DNA from: Enterobacter cloacae | GTDB taxonomy: Bacteria > Pseudomonadota > Gammaproteobacteria > Enterobacterales > Enterobacteriaceae | DNA: 64,000 nt | Direction: 5' to 3' | Assembly (NCBI GenBank): GCA_014169315.1 | Contig: AP022134.1 | Span: forward strand, 124,001 to 188,000 | Part shown: one piece after another, positions 56,801 through 64,000 of the stretch | Layout of the letters: each line of letters opens with the position of its first letter | Position numbering within the stretch: position 1 is the first letter of the stretch | The notes under the pieces: generated by a model | Database searches by the model: none | The model's input: the letters and a program-made list of their open reading frames with translations, nothing else | What the model was told of the DNA's origin: nothing | Made by a program: the position numbers and the translations under genes

Positions 56801-57183
56801 GCCTGTAGGCTATTCACTTCTTCCTGAGCTTGTCTGAGTTCAGCATCCCGGATTACCTTATGGTCGGGTTCAAATACAAAACTGGACAGAAAATCCTTAA
56901 CCAGGAAGCGATGCTCTCGCATTTCTTTGCCACGTTCCCTACGGTTGCCGCTGCTGTCTTCAGTGACAATAGCTACAGTCTGACCGTAAACGCGGGGATG
57001 GGCGCGTAGAATCACTGTGTGCAGCTTATCTTCAACGTAACGCAAAGACGTAATGAGCAGCGTATCCCCTGCCACAATACCCTCTTCAGGGATGCTGTCA
57101 GTGGACGTCCAGTACTGACCCGCCAGCAAAGAATGAAATCGCTCTAAACGGTCAATGTTATTTTTGCTGACCAGGTCACCCAT
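53848..57183 (-). CDS. Very large plasmid protein (1111 residues), unknown
   Basis: A cytoplasmic-looking protein with no signal peptide or membrane helix. A coiled coil lies near residues 110-150 (LRQAQEEVNSLQASLTALVS). The rest is mixed alpha/beta without a recognised motif; segments such as VSYTDRLKQHDLMALHYRRF and HAWVHRMVLATSRNVLNV stand out. No Walker or nuclease motif is seen. AAGGAAAGG precedes the ATG. Its size and intact frame imply selection. It may belong to the backbone of IncHI2-type plasmids; its role is open. Confidence 0.75.
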   Translation of the reverse strand: MGDLVSKNNIDRLERFHSLLAGQYWTSTDSIPEEGIVAGDTLLITSLRYVEDKLHTVILRAHPRVYGQTVAIVTEDSSGNRRERGKEMREHRFLVKDFLSSFVFEPDHKVIRDAELRQAQEEVNSLQASLTALVSDAQGLRDLAIEQLGTDDRENPVTGLSVALVPPQEQQAVTSLAIGSVQNALSSGISDTRIEQIREAALKEGQISTAISKIITQRTQAIANASKRMLPYFEEVAAASLATTEEAMEYVKKIHDGVGSLELYTGKDVEVVNIVKGESAPSHLPLQVVQAKLMVDEELAVWCDLDSWFDFSDMEKFHETLRTSPGLVEQIFPSERSIVCMATTRRYIDYRDPWENHVRNDRNRVVFLLVRDGQNIHQVYSSVESHLGASQLFPSASEQEAHFQGIDGSTIKFEDVSYTDRLKQHDLMALHYRRFLILICGLDHRLKLFGDFYDTNTPYSFLSLEFQERYFQFLHDKDGSGLLGMAETRPSLQSYLEQANSCLQSGSRVMCNWDSLMNPVTAPGAVQEDNSYSGYKWLGRTHKNYEPVIAFRQGDDICVNATVNRYSTDRDFNCKVNLSLFKESSRNDAELGFLCMDTIKAEELEWYIHRRKFRSNHLFYIRFFKMALNYIRAEREAEEPYRQMLSQALADGNIGQPNLRSELIDRCIVAWRADNRGATLEAAMSTEKGSKELLNQLYMLADVGLKHLPGVRNFISSKGYELVRLSVNASGKLVAYAAPANFECDNRMEGHAWVHRMVLATSRNVLNVTHQRFAKMKHFLPAENTLFEDEQLVATWSGKKTAFKSFEEKQRYFDTCSRGAQALKQFLKLNDPVIYTNLLGQWIEAYESINETSEYVQQVSLMAPVAVKSEKGKASLIYIGTKDLADWFYQKAPTPELQALFLEEYLSKFENKEVNKEKLLSRRNTALSLSFYTMDNGEVPDEILVTKSVDNARRWYSGMFTSMPTMLNDQWSCHVAHFSRNGKLYLTPDLVTDEGEPGFDEILGYPRPEGLVPVTVCEFEIDHFNRRGIDANGDKVNITQWVDIYQGEREVTELLGPISEEGVNIKTYRMDTLEQAMKNISRGSTRLRPSTENSEWQQPAEGVSRYVLRSW

Positions 57184-57405
57184 ATACCTTTCCTTCCAGA
57201 TTCGTATGTTAGGTGAATCATACCAGATTGCACTTACCGTCTAATAACTCAAAAAACACCAACTTCGGCATTCACTAGAAATGAATCCGTCCACTATTAT
57301 TCATTAATTAAATAGATTCTTAGATATGAATAGCGCATTGCTTTTAAAGCAGGTTTCGCAAAGGGTTAAAAAAGGCTTCTTAAGTGAAGCCTTTAATAAT
57401 AAATG

Positions 57406-57759
57406 CTACTTATCTTCAGAGGGATACATTTCCCAGTATTTATTACGTACATTAACAAGGCAATGGTCTGCTGTTTCTGAAGCGCCTTTGTCGCGGTTTA
57501 CAAAGGCTTCTGCAACTTCATCCAACTTATCCGGTACCGTATTTAATGGTAATGCCTGCTTCAGGTTGGTGGTTACCAGTTCCTTTGCTTTATCATGATT
57601 AAGTTCAGTTCGGATGCTTGCATCTTTACAAATATCATCAACCTTACCATCAAGAATAATGTTTGGGATAGGTTCGTTTTCAACTTTATGTGTAGTATTA
57701 GCAGAGGAGCCAAAAGCGACTGACATCATCGCACACAGCAGAATATTTTTTAATTTCAT
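57406..57759 (-). CDS. Small periplasmic protein
   Basis: A 117-residue exported protein. The signal peptide MKLKNILLCAMMSVAFGSSA is cleaved before NTTHK. Two Cys residues (DDICKDAS and DHCLVNV) could form a disulfide. The mature part is helical and acidic. GGAGTGAAC precedes the ATG. Family unknown. Confidence 0.7.
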   Translation of the reverse strand: MKLKNILLCAMMSVAFGSSANTTHKVENEPIPNIILDGKVDDICKDASIRTELNHDKAKELVTTNLKQALPLNTVPDKLDEVAEAFVNRDKGASETADHCLVNVRNKYWEMYPSEDK

Positions 57760-57912
57760 AGTTCACTCCATTATGACTATTGATATCTACTTATGAAGTA
57801 TTAGTTATATCATGTTTGCCGTCAAAACATAGAACCCACTGTTTTGACTTTAAACATATCATGCTACAACGTTTTTTTGCACGTGACTTTAGTAGGCATG
57901 ATTTATGAGGTT

Positions 57913-58521
57913 TCAGCAGGACGTCAGATTGTTGTCGATCCAGTATTGATGCAAGCCTACCGTCCATTTCTTCGATAAGGCCGAAAGTAAAAGCGCTAAA
58001 CCACAGCAGTTACCAGGAGTAAAAATTCGTATGGGATCTGGAGAACCGACTTTAACACTCATAATGAACTCCAGAATGTTGCCATGGCATAGACTATTTC
58101 TAAGCCTGACGATATCTGCTTCAGGTTTTTTACCAGCGTCTATCTTTGCCAACATATTCTTCTCGGCTGGAAATGACAGTAATTCTATCGGCATCCCTTC
58201 CTGCTTAGCCTTTCGCATTAAAGCGTTACTCATTACTGACGTACCATCTAAGTCCACCAGTACAGGAACTGACTGCTGAACGTTAACAGTTGATTTCAAC
58301 TTCAGCGTAACCCTGAGTGATGTTTCGATCCCATTCAGAAAGCTCGTACAGGCCGGTAACCATAGACCATGATGCAGCGCCTCGGTTGCTTGTTTAAAAA
58401 ACCAGTCAATCACGGGGACAGTGCAATGCTCATAATAGTGATTTACCTCGCTGAACCTTGCCATATAAGCATCGTACTCAGCCTGGTCTTCAGGAGATAA
58501 AAAATTTGGTGGGAGGAGCAT
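57913..58521 (-). CDS. HEPN-like protein
   Basis: A 202-residue soluble helical protein. The C-terminal half has RLRNSLCHGN, an R-x4-H motif with the flanking RN and HG typical of HEPN ribonucleases and of RiboL-PSP-type HEPN proteins. It starts MLLPPNFLSP, with GGTGGGAGG as ribosome site. The N-terminal half (HHGLWLPACTSFLNGIETSL) fits the first HEPN helices. HEPN proteins often act as RNases in toxin-antitoxin or defence systems; no partner nucleotidyltransferase is adjacent, so the role is open. Confidence 0.65.
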   Translation of the reverse strand: MLLPPNFLSPEDQAEYDAYMARFSEVNHYYEHCTVPVIDWFFKQATEALHHGLWLPACTSFLNGIETSLRVTLKLKSTVNVQQSVPVLVDLDGTSVMSNALMRKAKQEGMPIELLSFPAEKNMLAKIDAGKKPEADIVRLRNSLCHGNILEFIMSVKVGSPDPIRIFTPGNCCGLALLLSALSKKWTVGLHQYWIDNNLTSC

Positions 58522-58674
58522 CAGAATCCTTTCATCCTAGCTTGTATACCTTCTTCGTAGGCCAGCTCGCCATTATCGGTAAAAGATGGTTTTTGATGTT
58601 TATGATAAAGCTTAATTTTTCGTCAGGCTTGATAGCGTTACCGGAGAGATTTGATCTTTTCTCTTCAACTCGCA

Positions 58675-58694
58675 ATACTGTTTATACATACAGT
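58675..58694. promoter_or_regulatory. LexA box of umuDC, abutted by a group II intron
   Basis: The sequence TACTGTTTATACATACAGT (58676-58694) contains the perfect core CTGT-N8-ACAG. The last A of the 20-bp SOS consensus lies beyond the intron at 60604. A possible -35, TTGATC, is at 58651-58656. LexA should still bind since the core is intact. Confidence 0.88.
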
Positions 58695-60603
58695 GTGCGC
58701 CGGGAGACCGGTAGAGATCAAGGGGTGAAAGTCCCCGACCATTGAAGGACCAGCAATCCACAAGGTCCCCGAGTCATGCGTTGCATACCGCGAGGTATGG
58801 GGCGAAGCGTTGACAGGGGTGTTGACAGGCCAGCCATTGAGCCACGAAATGTATATTAAATTACCGGGTGCCGACGTTGTACTGTTAACGGAAGGCAACA
58901 TCATAGGGTGCGATACTGCGAGTGCCACATGGACCCGGCGGGGTCTGAGACCCTGGCATGTCAATACGATCTCTACGCGGGAACCGGGAGATCTCCCCTC
59001 TGACCATCTGCCAGTGTCGGAGATGGCCCGCACCGGGAAGACGAGGAGTCATAGCCGGTGATGTACGGAGAGGAGAAGTCGGACTCGCTCATAGTAGCGG
59101 CGAAGCAGGCGAACAACCCGAAAGGAGCGGAGTCAGTGGAGCGAAGGAGCGGGGCCAAGGGGAACGCGGAACAGCCACACATGCGCCGGACACAGAGCCG
59201 GGAAAGCATGTCACAGAGGCTGTCACGCGTGCGGGAAGCTGCGAAGCAGCGGAAGAAAGAACGGTTTACAGCATTGTTCCACCTGCTGACAGTCGAAGCA
59301 CTGGAAGCCGCATTCCTCTCCCTGAGCAGGAAAGCGGCCGCCGGAGTGGATGGCATCAGGTGGATGGACTACGCCGGAAACATGAAGAACAACATAACAG
59401 ATCTGCACCGGAGGCTACATCAGGGCAGCTACAGGGCGCAGCCCGGCAGGCGTCACTACATCCCAAAAGCGGATGGAAAACAACGCCCGCTCGGCATCGC
59501 CTCGCTGGAGGACAAGATCGTCCAGTATGCGCTGGTGAAAATCCTGAACGCAGTCTATGAAAACGACTTTATGGGGTTCTCATACGGGTTCAGACCCGGG
59601 CGAAGCCAGCACGATGCACTGGACGCACTGGCCACAGGGCTGGTACGCACTAACGTAAACTGGGTACTGGATGCCGACATCAGTCAGTTCTTCGACAGGG
59701 TGAGCCACGAATGGCTGATCAGGTTCACAGAGCATCGGATCGGCGACCGGAGGGTAATCAGGCTCATACGTAAGTGGCTCACAGCCGGGACGTCGGAGGA
59801 GGGTCAATGGCGAGCAACGGAGGAAGGCACCCCACAGGGTGCGGTCATCTCACCGCTGCTGGCAAACATATACCTCCACTACGTCTTCGATCTGTGGGCG
59901 CATCAGTGGCGACGTCGCTATGCCACAGGCAATGTGGTAATGGTCAGATACGCCGATGACATCGTCATCGGGTTCGACAAACGATACGATGCCCGGCGCT
60001 TCCGTATAGCCATGCAGCGCAGACTGAGGGAGTTCGGACTCACGGTTCACCCGGAGAAAACCCGTCTGATGGAGTTCGGCCGCTTCGCTGCCGAAAACCG
60101 TGCCATCAGGGGAAAAGGCAAACCAGAAACGTTCAACTTCCTCGGGTTCACGCACATCAGCGGGAAAGATCGCAACGGCAGGTTCATGCTGATACGAAAG
60201 ACCCGCCGGGATCGGATGACGGCAACTCTGAAAGCCATCAAAGACGGTCTGCGAAGGCGCTGGCATTACTCAATCCCCGAACAGGGAAAATGGCTCAGGA
60301 GAGTGGTTCAGGGATACCTGAACTATCACTCGGTACCGGGCAACTTCCCCACCATGCAGAAGTTCAGGACACACGTAACAAACCTCTGGCGCCGGGCGCT
60401 CAGGCGCAGGAGCCAGAAGGATGATACGACCTGGACGAAAGCAAACAAACTGGCAGCCGCATGGCTACCAAGGGTTCGGGTTCTTCATCCATGGCCTGTG
60501 GAGCGGTTCACCGCCAGACACCCGAGGCAGGAGCCCGGTGCGTAAATCGCGCACGCCGGGATCTGTGCGGGGGGTATCCGGTAACGGGTATCCCTACCGC
60601 GAC
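58695..60603 (+). mobile_element. Group II intron in the umuDC leader
   Basis: The 5' end GTGCGCC fits the group II consensus GUGYG. A reverse transcriptase gene lies inside. Near the 3' end a domain-V-like hairpin (AGCCCGGTGCGT, then ACGCCGGGATCTGT) is followed by a domain-VI-like hairpin (GGGGTATCCGGTAACGGGTA) and the end CCGCGAC. Ends were chosen because removal restores a perfect 20-bp LexA box (..CAGT joined to A) and the umuD leader. The type is uncertain; absence of an endonuclease domain in the protein suits class C or D. Confidence 0.85.
59061..60545 (+). CDS. ltrA: Group II intron reverse transcriptase/maturase
   Basis: A protein of up to 494 residues in the intron. RT motifs run in order: RRHYIPKADGKQRPLGIASL, YGFRPGRSQHDALDAL, DADISQFFDRVSHEW, GTPQGAVISPLLANIYLHYV and the catalytic MVRYADDIVIGF. 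The maturase/X region follows (RRVVQGYLNYHSVPGNF, WRRALRRRSQKDD). There is no HNH endonuclease domain, so target DNA use is endonuclease-independent. The start is uncertain: ATG 59061 gives the longest frame, ATG 59181 (MRRTQSRE) is a good alternative. Confidence 0.92.
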   Translation: MYGEEKSDSLIVAAKQANNPKGAESVERRSGAKGNAEQPHMRRTQSRESMSQRLSRVREAAKQRKKERFTALFHLLTVEALEAAFLSLSRKAAAGVDGIRWMDYAGNMKNNITDLHRRLHQGSYRAQPGRRHYIPKADGKQRPLGIASLEDKIVQYALVKILNAVYENDFMGFSYGFRPGRSQHDALDALATGLVRTNVNWVLDADISQFFDRVSHEWLIRFTEHRIGDRRVIRLIRKWLTAGTSEEGQWRATEEGTPQGAVISPLLANIYLHYVFDLWAHQWRRRYATGNVVMVRYADDIVIGFDKRYDARRFRIAMQRRLREFGLTVHPEKTRLMEFGRFAAENRAIRGKGKPETFNFLGFTHISGKDRNGRFMLIRKTRRDRMTATLKAIKDGLRRRWHYSIPEQGKWLRRVVQGYLNYHSVPGNFPTMQKFRTHVTNLWRRALRRRSQKDDTTWTKANKLAAAWLPRVRVLHPWPVERFTARHPRQEPGA

Positions 60604-60623
60604 ACAAGAATTCGAGTGTAGCT

Positions 60624-61058
60624 ATGTCTGTTATCCTTGAGCACATTAGCAACAAGCCTTACGAAATGGCACCTTTTTTCAGTGATTTACTAAGCTGTGG
60701 AGTGATGAGTCCGTGCGCCGGGCATGAAGATAATGAATTAAATTTGCATGAATATGTAGTCCGCAACCGCCCCTCAACCTTCTTTGTCAGGGCGGCGGGC
60801 CTCAGTATGATCAATGCCGGTATCAATGATGGAGCAATACTGGTTGTGGATCGGTCTTTAACAGCACGACACGGCTCTATCGTCGTTGCGCTGGTGGATG
60901 GAGAGTTTACGGTAAAGATCTTACACACGTATCCTGAGCTGCTTTTGATGCCTTCTAATCCAGCCTATAAGCCGATACGTGTAAATCCTGAATCCCTTGA
61001 GATATGGGGCGTCGTCACCTTTGCACTGAATCAGTTCAGCCATGTACATGCACGTTGA
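60624..61058 (+). CDS. umuD: UmuD-like SOS mutagenesis protein
   Basis: A 144-residue LexA/UmuD-family protein that self-cleaves under RecA* and then activates its polymerase partner. The cleavage pair Cys-Gly lies in LLSCGVMSPC; the catalytic Ser is in AAGLSMINAG (Leu replaces the usual Asp of GDSM) and the Lys in GEFTVKIL. It overlaps the start of umuC by 17 bp. Expression should come from the LexA box upstream of the intron, so the intron would sit in its mRNA leader. Confidence 0.93.
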   Translation: MSVILEHISNKPYEMAPFFSDLLSCGVMSPCAGHEDNELNLHEYVVRNRPSTFFVRAAGLSMINAGINDGAILVVDRSLTARHGSIVVALVDGEFTVKILHTYPELLLMPSNPAYKPIRVNPESLEIWGVVTFALNQFSHVHAR

Positions 61059-62301
61059 TATTAACGGAGCCTATGCGGCATTTGAGTGTGCGATGGATCC
61101 CAAGCTGTCAAAAAAGCCGCTCATCATAGCCAGCAATAACGATTCGTCCGTCATTGCAATGAATAAACTGGCTAAAAGCGTTGGTATTAAGCGTGGGACC
61201 CCAATTTTTAAGTGCAGGGATTTGATTCAGCAACACCGGATCGAAGTCCGGAGCTCTAACTTTACTTTGTATGAAGACTACTCAAATCGCTTCCATGAAA
61301 CGCTGGAAAGCTTCGCGCCTCAATCGAGTCGATATAGCATAGATGAAAATTTCATGTTATTGAAAAACATGAACAAGATAATAGATTATGAAGATTACGG
61401 CCGGTTGATCAGAAGTACACTTCTTCATAATCTGTCCCTTACCTGTGGTGTGGGTTGTTCAAGCACCAAAACCCTCGCTAAATTATGCACCTATGCGAGC
61501 AAACGATGGGCAGCTACAGGCGGGGTTGTAGTTTTGACTGATCAGGCCAGGATCAGGAAGCTCCTGAGCCTGATCAGTACCAGAGAAATATGGGGTATTG
61601 GTCGAAAGATTAGTGAACGCCTGTCGGCTTTCGGGATCATCACTGCCGGTGATTTTTATAATAGCGACGTTCGCTTTTTACGTAAAAGCTTTGGCGTTGA
61701 AATCGAGCGTACCTGGCGGGAACTGCATGGCGAACCATGTTTCCGGCTGCACGAGTCTCCTCCTGTCAGGCAACAGATTATCGTTTCCAGAAGTTTTGGT
61801 CAGCGCCTTAATGAGATAGGCAAGCTACATGAGGCAGTTTCATTTTTTACCGCCCGGGCGGCAGAGCAGCTGCGCAAGGATGGCTCGTGGACCCGTCAAA
61901 TCACAGTCTTCATTCAGAGTAGCAATTATGCGCAAGGTGAAAACCGCTACAGCAATTGTGGTATCGAGCCGCTTACCGCTACACAGGACACCCGCGATCT
62001 GGTTGATGCAGCCATGACCATCCTGAACCGCATTTACAGACCCGGGATAGCGTATGCGAAAGCAGGGGTAATGCTCTCCGCTATGACTGACGGCACAGAG
62101 CAACTCAGCCTGTTTGATACTCGCCCGGCCAGGCCTGGCAGTCAGGCACTGATGAAAGTTATGGACCGGTTCAATAAAGAAAAGCGCGGAGCTCTGTTTT
62201 TACTGGGGGAAGGCATTCAACAGGATTTTCGTATGAAGCAGGCCATGCTATCACCGAGATATACGACCCGCTGGGATGAATTACTCGTTGTAAAAGCGTA
62301 G
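61042..62301 (+). CDS. umuC: UmuC-like Y-family DNA polymerase subunit
   Basis: A 419-residue translesion polymerase (Pol V catalytic subunit type). Palm-domain acidic motifs are HVDINGAYAAFE near the start and SRYSIDENFML near residue 100. The helix-hairpin-helix follows (EIWGIGRKISERLSAFGI), then the little finger domain. The C-terminus has a beta-clamp-like QLSLFDTR. Start ATG 61042 (or 61048) lies inside umuD, so they are coupled. Plasmid umuDC (mucAB/rumAB-type) raises mutation after DNA damage. Confidence 0.95.
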   Translation: MYMHVDINGAYAAFECAMDPKLSKKPLIIASNNDSSVIAMNKLAKSVGIKRGTPIFKCRDLIQQHRIEVRSSNFTLYEDYSNRFHETLESFAPQSSRYSIDENFMLLKNMNKIIDYEDYGRLIRSTLLHNLSLTCGVGCSSTKTLAKLCTYASKRWAATGGVVVLTDQARIRKLLSLISTREIWGIGRKISERLSAFGIITAGDFYNSDVRFLRKSFGVEIERTWRELHGEPCFRLHESPPVRQQIIVSRSFGQRLNEIGKLHEAVSFFTARAAEQLRKDGSWTRQITVFIQSSNYAQGENRYSNCGIEPLTATQDTRDLVDAAMTILNRIYRPGIAYAKAGVMLSAMTDGTEQLSLFDTRPARPGSQALMKVMDRFNKEKRGALFLLGEGIQQDFRMKQAMLSPRYTTRWDELLVVKA

Positions 62302-62346
62302 CGGCCATGACCGGCATGGCCGTACTCATCAAATGTGAAAGTAACT

Positions 62347-63156
62347 TTAGGCCCCGCGAGCTTTTTCGATTGCGCCCTGCAAAGTTGCTGCGTCCATAGC
62401 CCCGGGGATAAATGTGGTAGTCGCCGCATTCGGCTTTTTCATATTCATAATGATGAAACCGGGTGTGCCGGTGATCCCGAGCGCTTCGCCCAGCTGCATA
62501 TTGCCGGAGATCACGTTTTCATACCGGTTTTTTTCCCTGTCAGAAAACGTGCTGTTAAACCCTGACTTTTCCACCACAGTATTAAAGTCAGTGAGTTCGA
62601 ATTTGCGTTGAGAGGTCATGAAGGTATGAGCCACAGCCATCAGGTTGTTGTGGTACTTACGATAGGCTTCAGCACCGAAATTCTGATAGACGTGCAGACC
62701 CGTAGCGGCCCCCATGGCAGATACAGGTTTTGAACCGGCAAAAATCGGGAATTCTTTAAAGAAGAATTTTACATCTTTGCTCTGATTCATTACCGATTCA
62801 ACAACAGGTGTAACCCGCATGCAGTAAATACACTGATAGTCGAAGAACTCGATTACCGCGACGTCGGCGTCATCAGGGCCGATGTTTGGCGTCTCCTTGG
62901 TATCCAGCAGAGCTGGCGCATATGGAATTATTCGTTCCACTGAGGCACTCACGTTCTGATTTTCCAGCGCCTTACCTGCTTCCACTAAATAATGGGGATT
63001 TTTTACCAGGTAAGTAGCGGCAATTTTGCCAATTTCTTCCTCACTGAGCACCTTCGGTTTAAAATAAGTTGCCGTGATTAACGCCGAGGCAGCGGTAGCA
63101 ATAACCGCAGAAATTAAAATCGTGGCCATCGGTTTTAAATAAAATTCTTTAGACAT
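62347..63156 (-). CDS. DsbA-family thiol:disulfide protein
   Basis: A 269-residue membrane-anchored or exported thioredoxin-fold protein. An N-terminal helix (ATILISAVIATAASALITAT) is followed by a helical linker, then the active site DYQCIYCMRVTPVVES and the cis-Pro loop GITGTPGFIIMN. The form is that of the DsbA/Com1-like (BdbD-type) family. Plasmids of the IncH group carry such proteins among transfer genes, where they help fold pilus parts (inference). It converges on umuC. Confidence 0.88.
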   Translation of the reverse strand: MSKEFYLKPMATILISAVIATAASALITATYFKPKVLSEEEIGKIAATYLVKNPHYLVEAGKALENQNVSASVERIIPYAPALLDTKETPNIGPDDADVAVIEFFDYQCIYCMRVTPVVESVMNQSKDVKFFFKEFPIFAGSKPVSAMGAATGLHVYQNFGAEAYRKYHNNLMAVAHTFMTSQRKFELTDFNTVVEKSGFNSTFSDREKNRYENVISGNMQLGEALGITGTPGFIIMNMKKPNAATTTFIPGAMDAATLQGAIEKARGA

Positions 63157-63262
63157 AGCTACCTTTATGCTTTTCAGCCTGTTAGTTATTAACCTGCGAT
63201 GGATTATACTGGCCCGGTAAATCGGAATTATTCGTGAAACAATGCTTTTTGGAGATTAAAGG

Positions 63263-63874
63263 ATGATTAGGCAGGGCTTTATACTCACAACCGCAATGCT
63301 TTTGAGTGGATGCGGATATCATTTCGCAAACCAGGTAGATGCGTACGATCTAATGCCTCGTCCTGTTACAAATAAAAGGTTTCAGATAGTCCCTCCGGAC
63401 GAAAGTATTCAGTCCAGAATGTTTTCAGGCCGTTTTGCTGATGGATTAGCAAAAAAAGGAGTCATTATTTCCACTCACCAGCCAGATTATGTGCTCAGGT
63501 TCCGAATCAGCAGCTCACAGGAGAACATGCAGTATAGCGAGCAGCTTCTTACTGGGGTGACAGGCTACGTTGTAGATAAAAAGACAACGAGAACTGACAA
63601 GCATGGCGAATTGCATACTGACTATGACTACAAGCCAGTCGATGGGGTAATAGGCACTGAGACGATGTCGCAGATGCACTATATGCGACAGCTGGATGTC
63701 GAGGTATACCCGTCAGCGAAAGGAGCAAAGCAGGTTCTGAAAGTGAGTATGCAAAGCAATGCACCTGTGCCGTCAGACAGCATTGCTTATTCAGCAATGA
63801 TCGACGCCTTTACTGATAAATTTGATGCGCCGCTGCGTTCCGGAAATTATGTTGCAGTGATCCCCTGGAACTGA
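63263..63874 (+). CDS. Outer-membrane lipoprotein, DUF4136-like
   Basis: A 203-residue lipoprotein. The signal peptide has a lipobox (LLSGC, Cys17). The mature part has DYVLRFRISSSQEN and a central YVVDKKTTRTD region, and ends VAVIPWN; it resembles DUF4136-type lipoproteins. A GGAGATTAAAGG ribosome site precedes the ATG. A transfer-related envelope role is possible by neighbourhood. Confidence 0.7.
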   Translation: MIRQGFILTTAMLLSGCGYHFANQVDAYDLMPRPVTNKRFQIVPPDESIQSRMFSGRFADGLAKKGVIISTHQPDYVLRFRISSSQENMQYSEQLLTGVTGYVVDKKTTRTDKHGELHTDYDYKPVDGVIGTETMSQMHYMRQLDVEVYPSAKGAKQVLKVSMQSNAPVPSDSIAYSAMIDAFTDKFDAPLRSGNYVAVIPWN

Positions 63875-63894
63875 AAGCAGACGGCGGGAAGAGA

Positions 63895-64000
63895 ATGTTC
63901 AAAAGTGACTTTTGGACACGCACATTAACGTGGCTATCGCCCTCCCCCATTAAAATCATAAAGTCGGTAAAGATCGCCCATCGTGATGGAATTGGGCTTA
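63895..64000 (+). CDS. Start of an unidentified gene, cut by window edge
   Basis: An open frame from ATG 63895 (MFKSDFWTRTLTWLSPSPIK) runs to the window end, 20 bp after the lipoprotein gene, with GGGAAGAG as ribosome site. Only 35 codons are visible, so the product cannot be named. The spacing suggests one operon with the lipoprotein gene. Confidence 0.6.
   Translation, partial: MFKSDFWTRTLTWLSPSPIKIIKSVKIAHRDGIGL

Noticed and set aside
57913..58521. Classic HEPN-MNT toxin-antitoxin pair
   Set aside because: No MNT nucleotidyltransferase gene lies on either side.
58958..59560. 200-residue plus-strand frame overlapping the intron 5' part
   Set aside because: It is out of frame with the reverse transcriptase and contains no motif; it is a shadow in structured intron RNA.

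Overview
The window reads as part of a large conjugative multidrug-resistance plasmid of an enterobacterium, most likely an IncHI2-type plasmid. This rests on gene content: an mcr-9/pcoS/pcoE/rcnA/rcnR block, an In60-type complex class 1 integron with blaCTX-M-9, an arsCBRH cluster beside a SulP permease and a Usp protein, a plasmid Dcm methylase, DUF1173 and DUF4942 proteins, a umuDC pair and a DsbA-like protein. No replication or partition gene lies in the window, so the Inc type is inference.

Positions 1-23200 are a resistance mosaic built by insertion sequences. One partial and three complete IS26 copies separate a tetR-tet(A) module, a cut aroE-like gene, a cut serine recombinase and catA1. 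The third IS26 cuts intI1 of a class 1 integron carrying dfrA16 and aadA2, then qacEdelta1 and sul1. ISCR1 and a Kluyvera-derived segment with blaCTX-M-9 and orf3 follow, then a cut Tn3-family element (IS3000-like), IS1, an mcr-9 gene read leftward, and IS903, which has removed the start of pcoS.

Positions 23200-35400 are metal-response genes (pcoE with a copper box, divergent rcnA/rcnR with two RcnR boxes) followed by plasmid-backbone genes: a DUF4942/coiled-coil operon, DUF1173, dcm, a secreted nuclease and a run of small, mostly membrane, AT-rich genes.

Positions 35399-47937 are the most interesting part. Two adjacent units each end in two tandem copies of an about 18-bp repeat facing inward, and each carries one related ISNCY (IS1202-like) transposase gene at its right end plus cargo. 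Unit A (35399-42572) carries sulP, usp and arsCBRH. Unit B (42592-47897) carries a four-gene cluster (TPR, FRG-domain, one-TM and SEC-C proteins) that looks like an uncharacterised defence or toxin-type system. A dif-like Xer site (47910-47937) lies 12 bp beyond unit B, and a 13-bp direct repeat flanks unit A.

Positions 48000-58500 hold unrecognised plasmid genes: a trypsin-like lipoprotein, a papain-like-fold candidate, a gene split by a 1196-bp IS5 element with a CTAG duplication, a 1111-residue protein and a HEPN-like protein. Positions 58675-62301 hold a umuDC operon whose LexA box is abutted by a 1.9-kb group II intron. The window ends in a DsbA-like thiol protein, a lipoprotein and the start of another gene.
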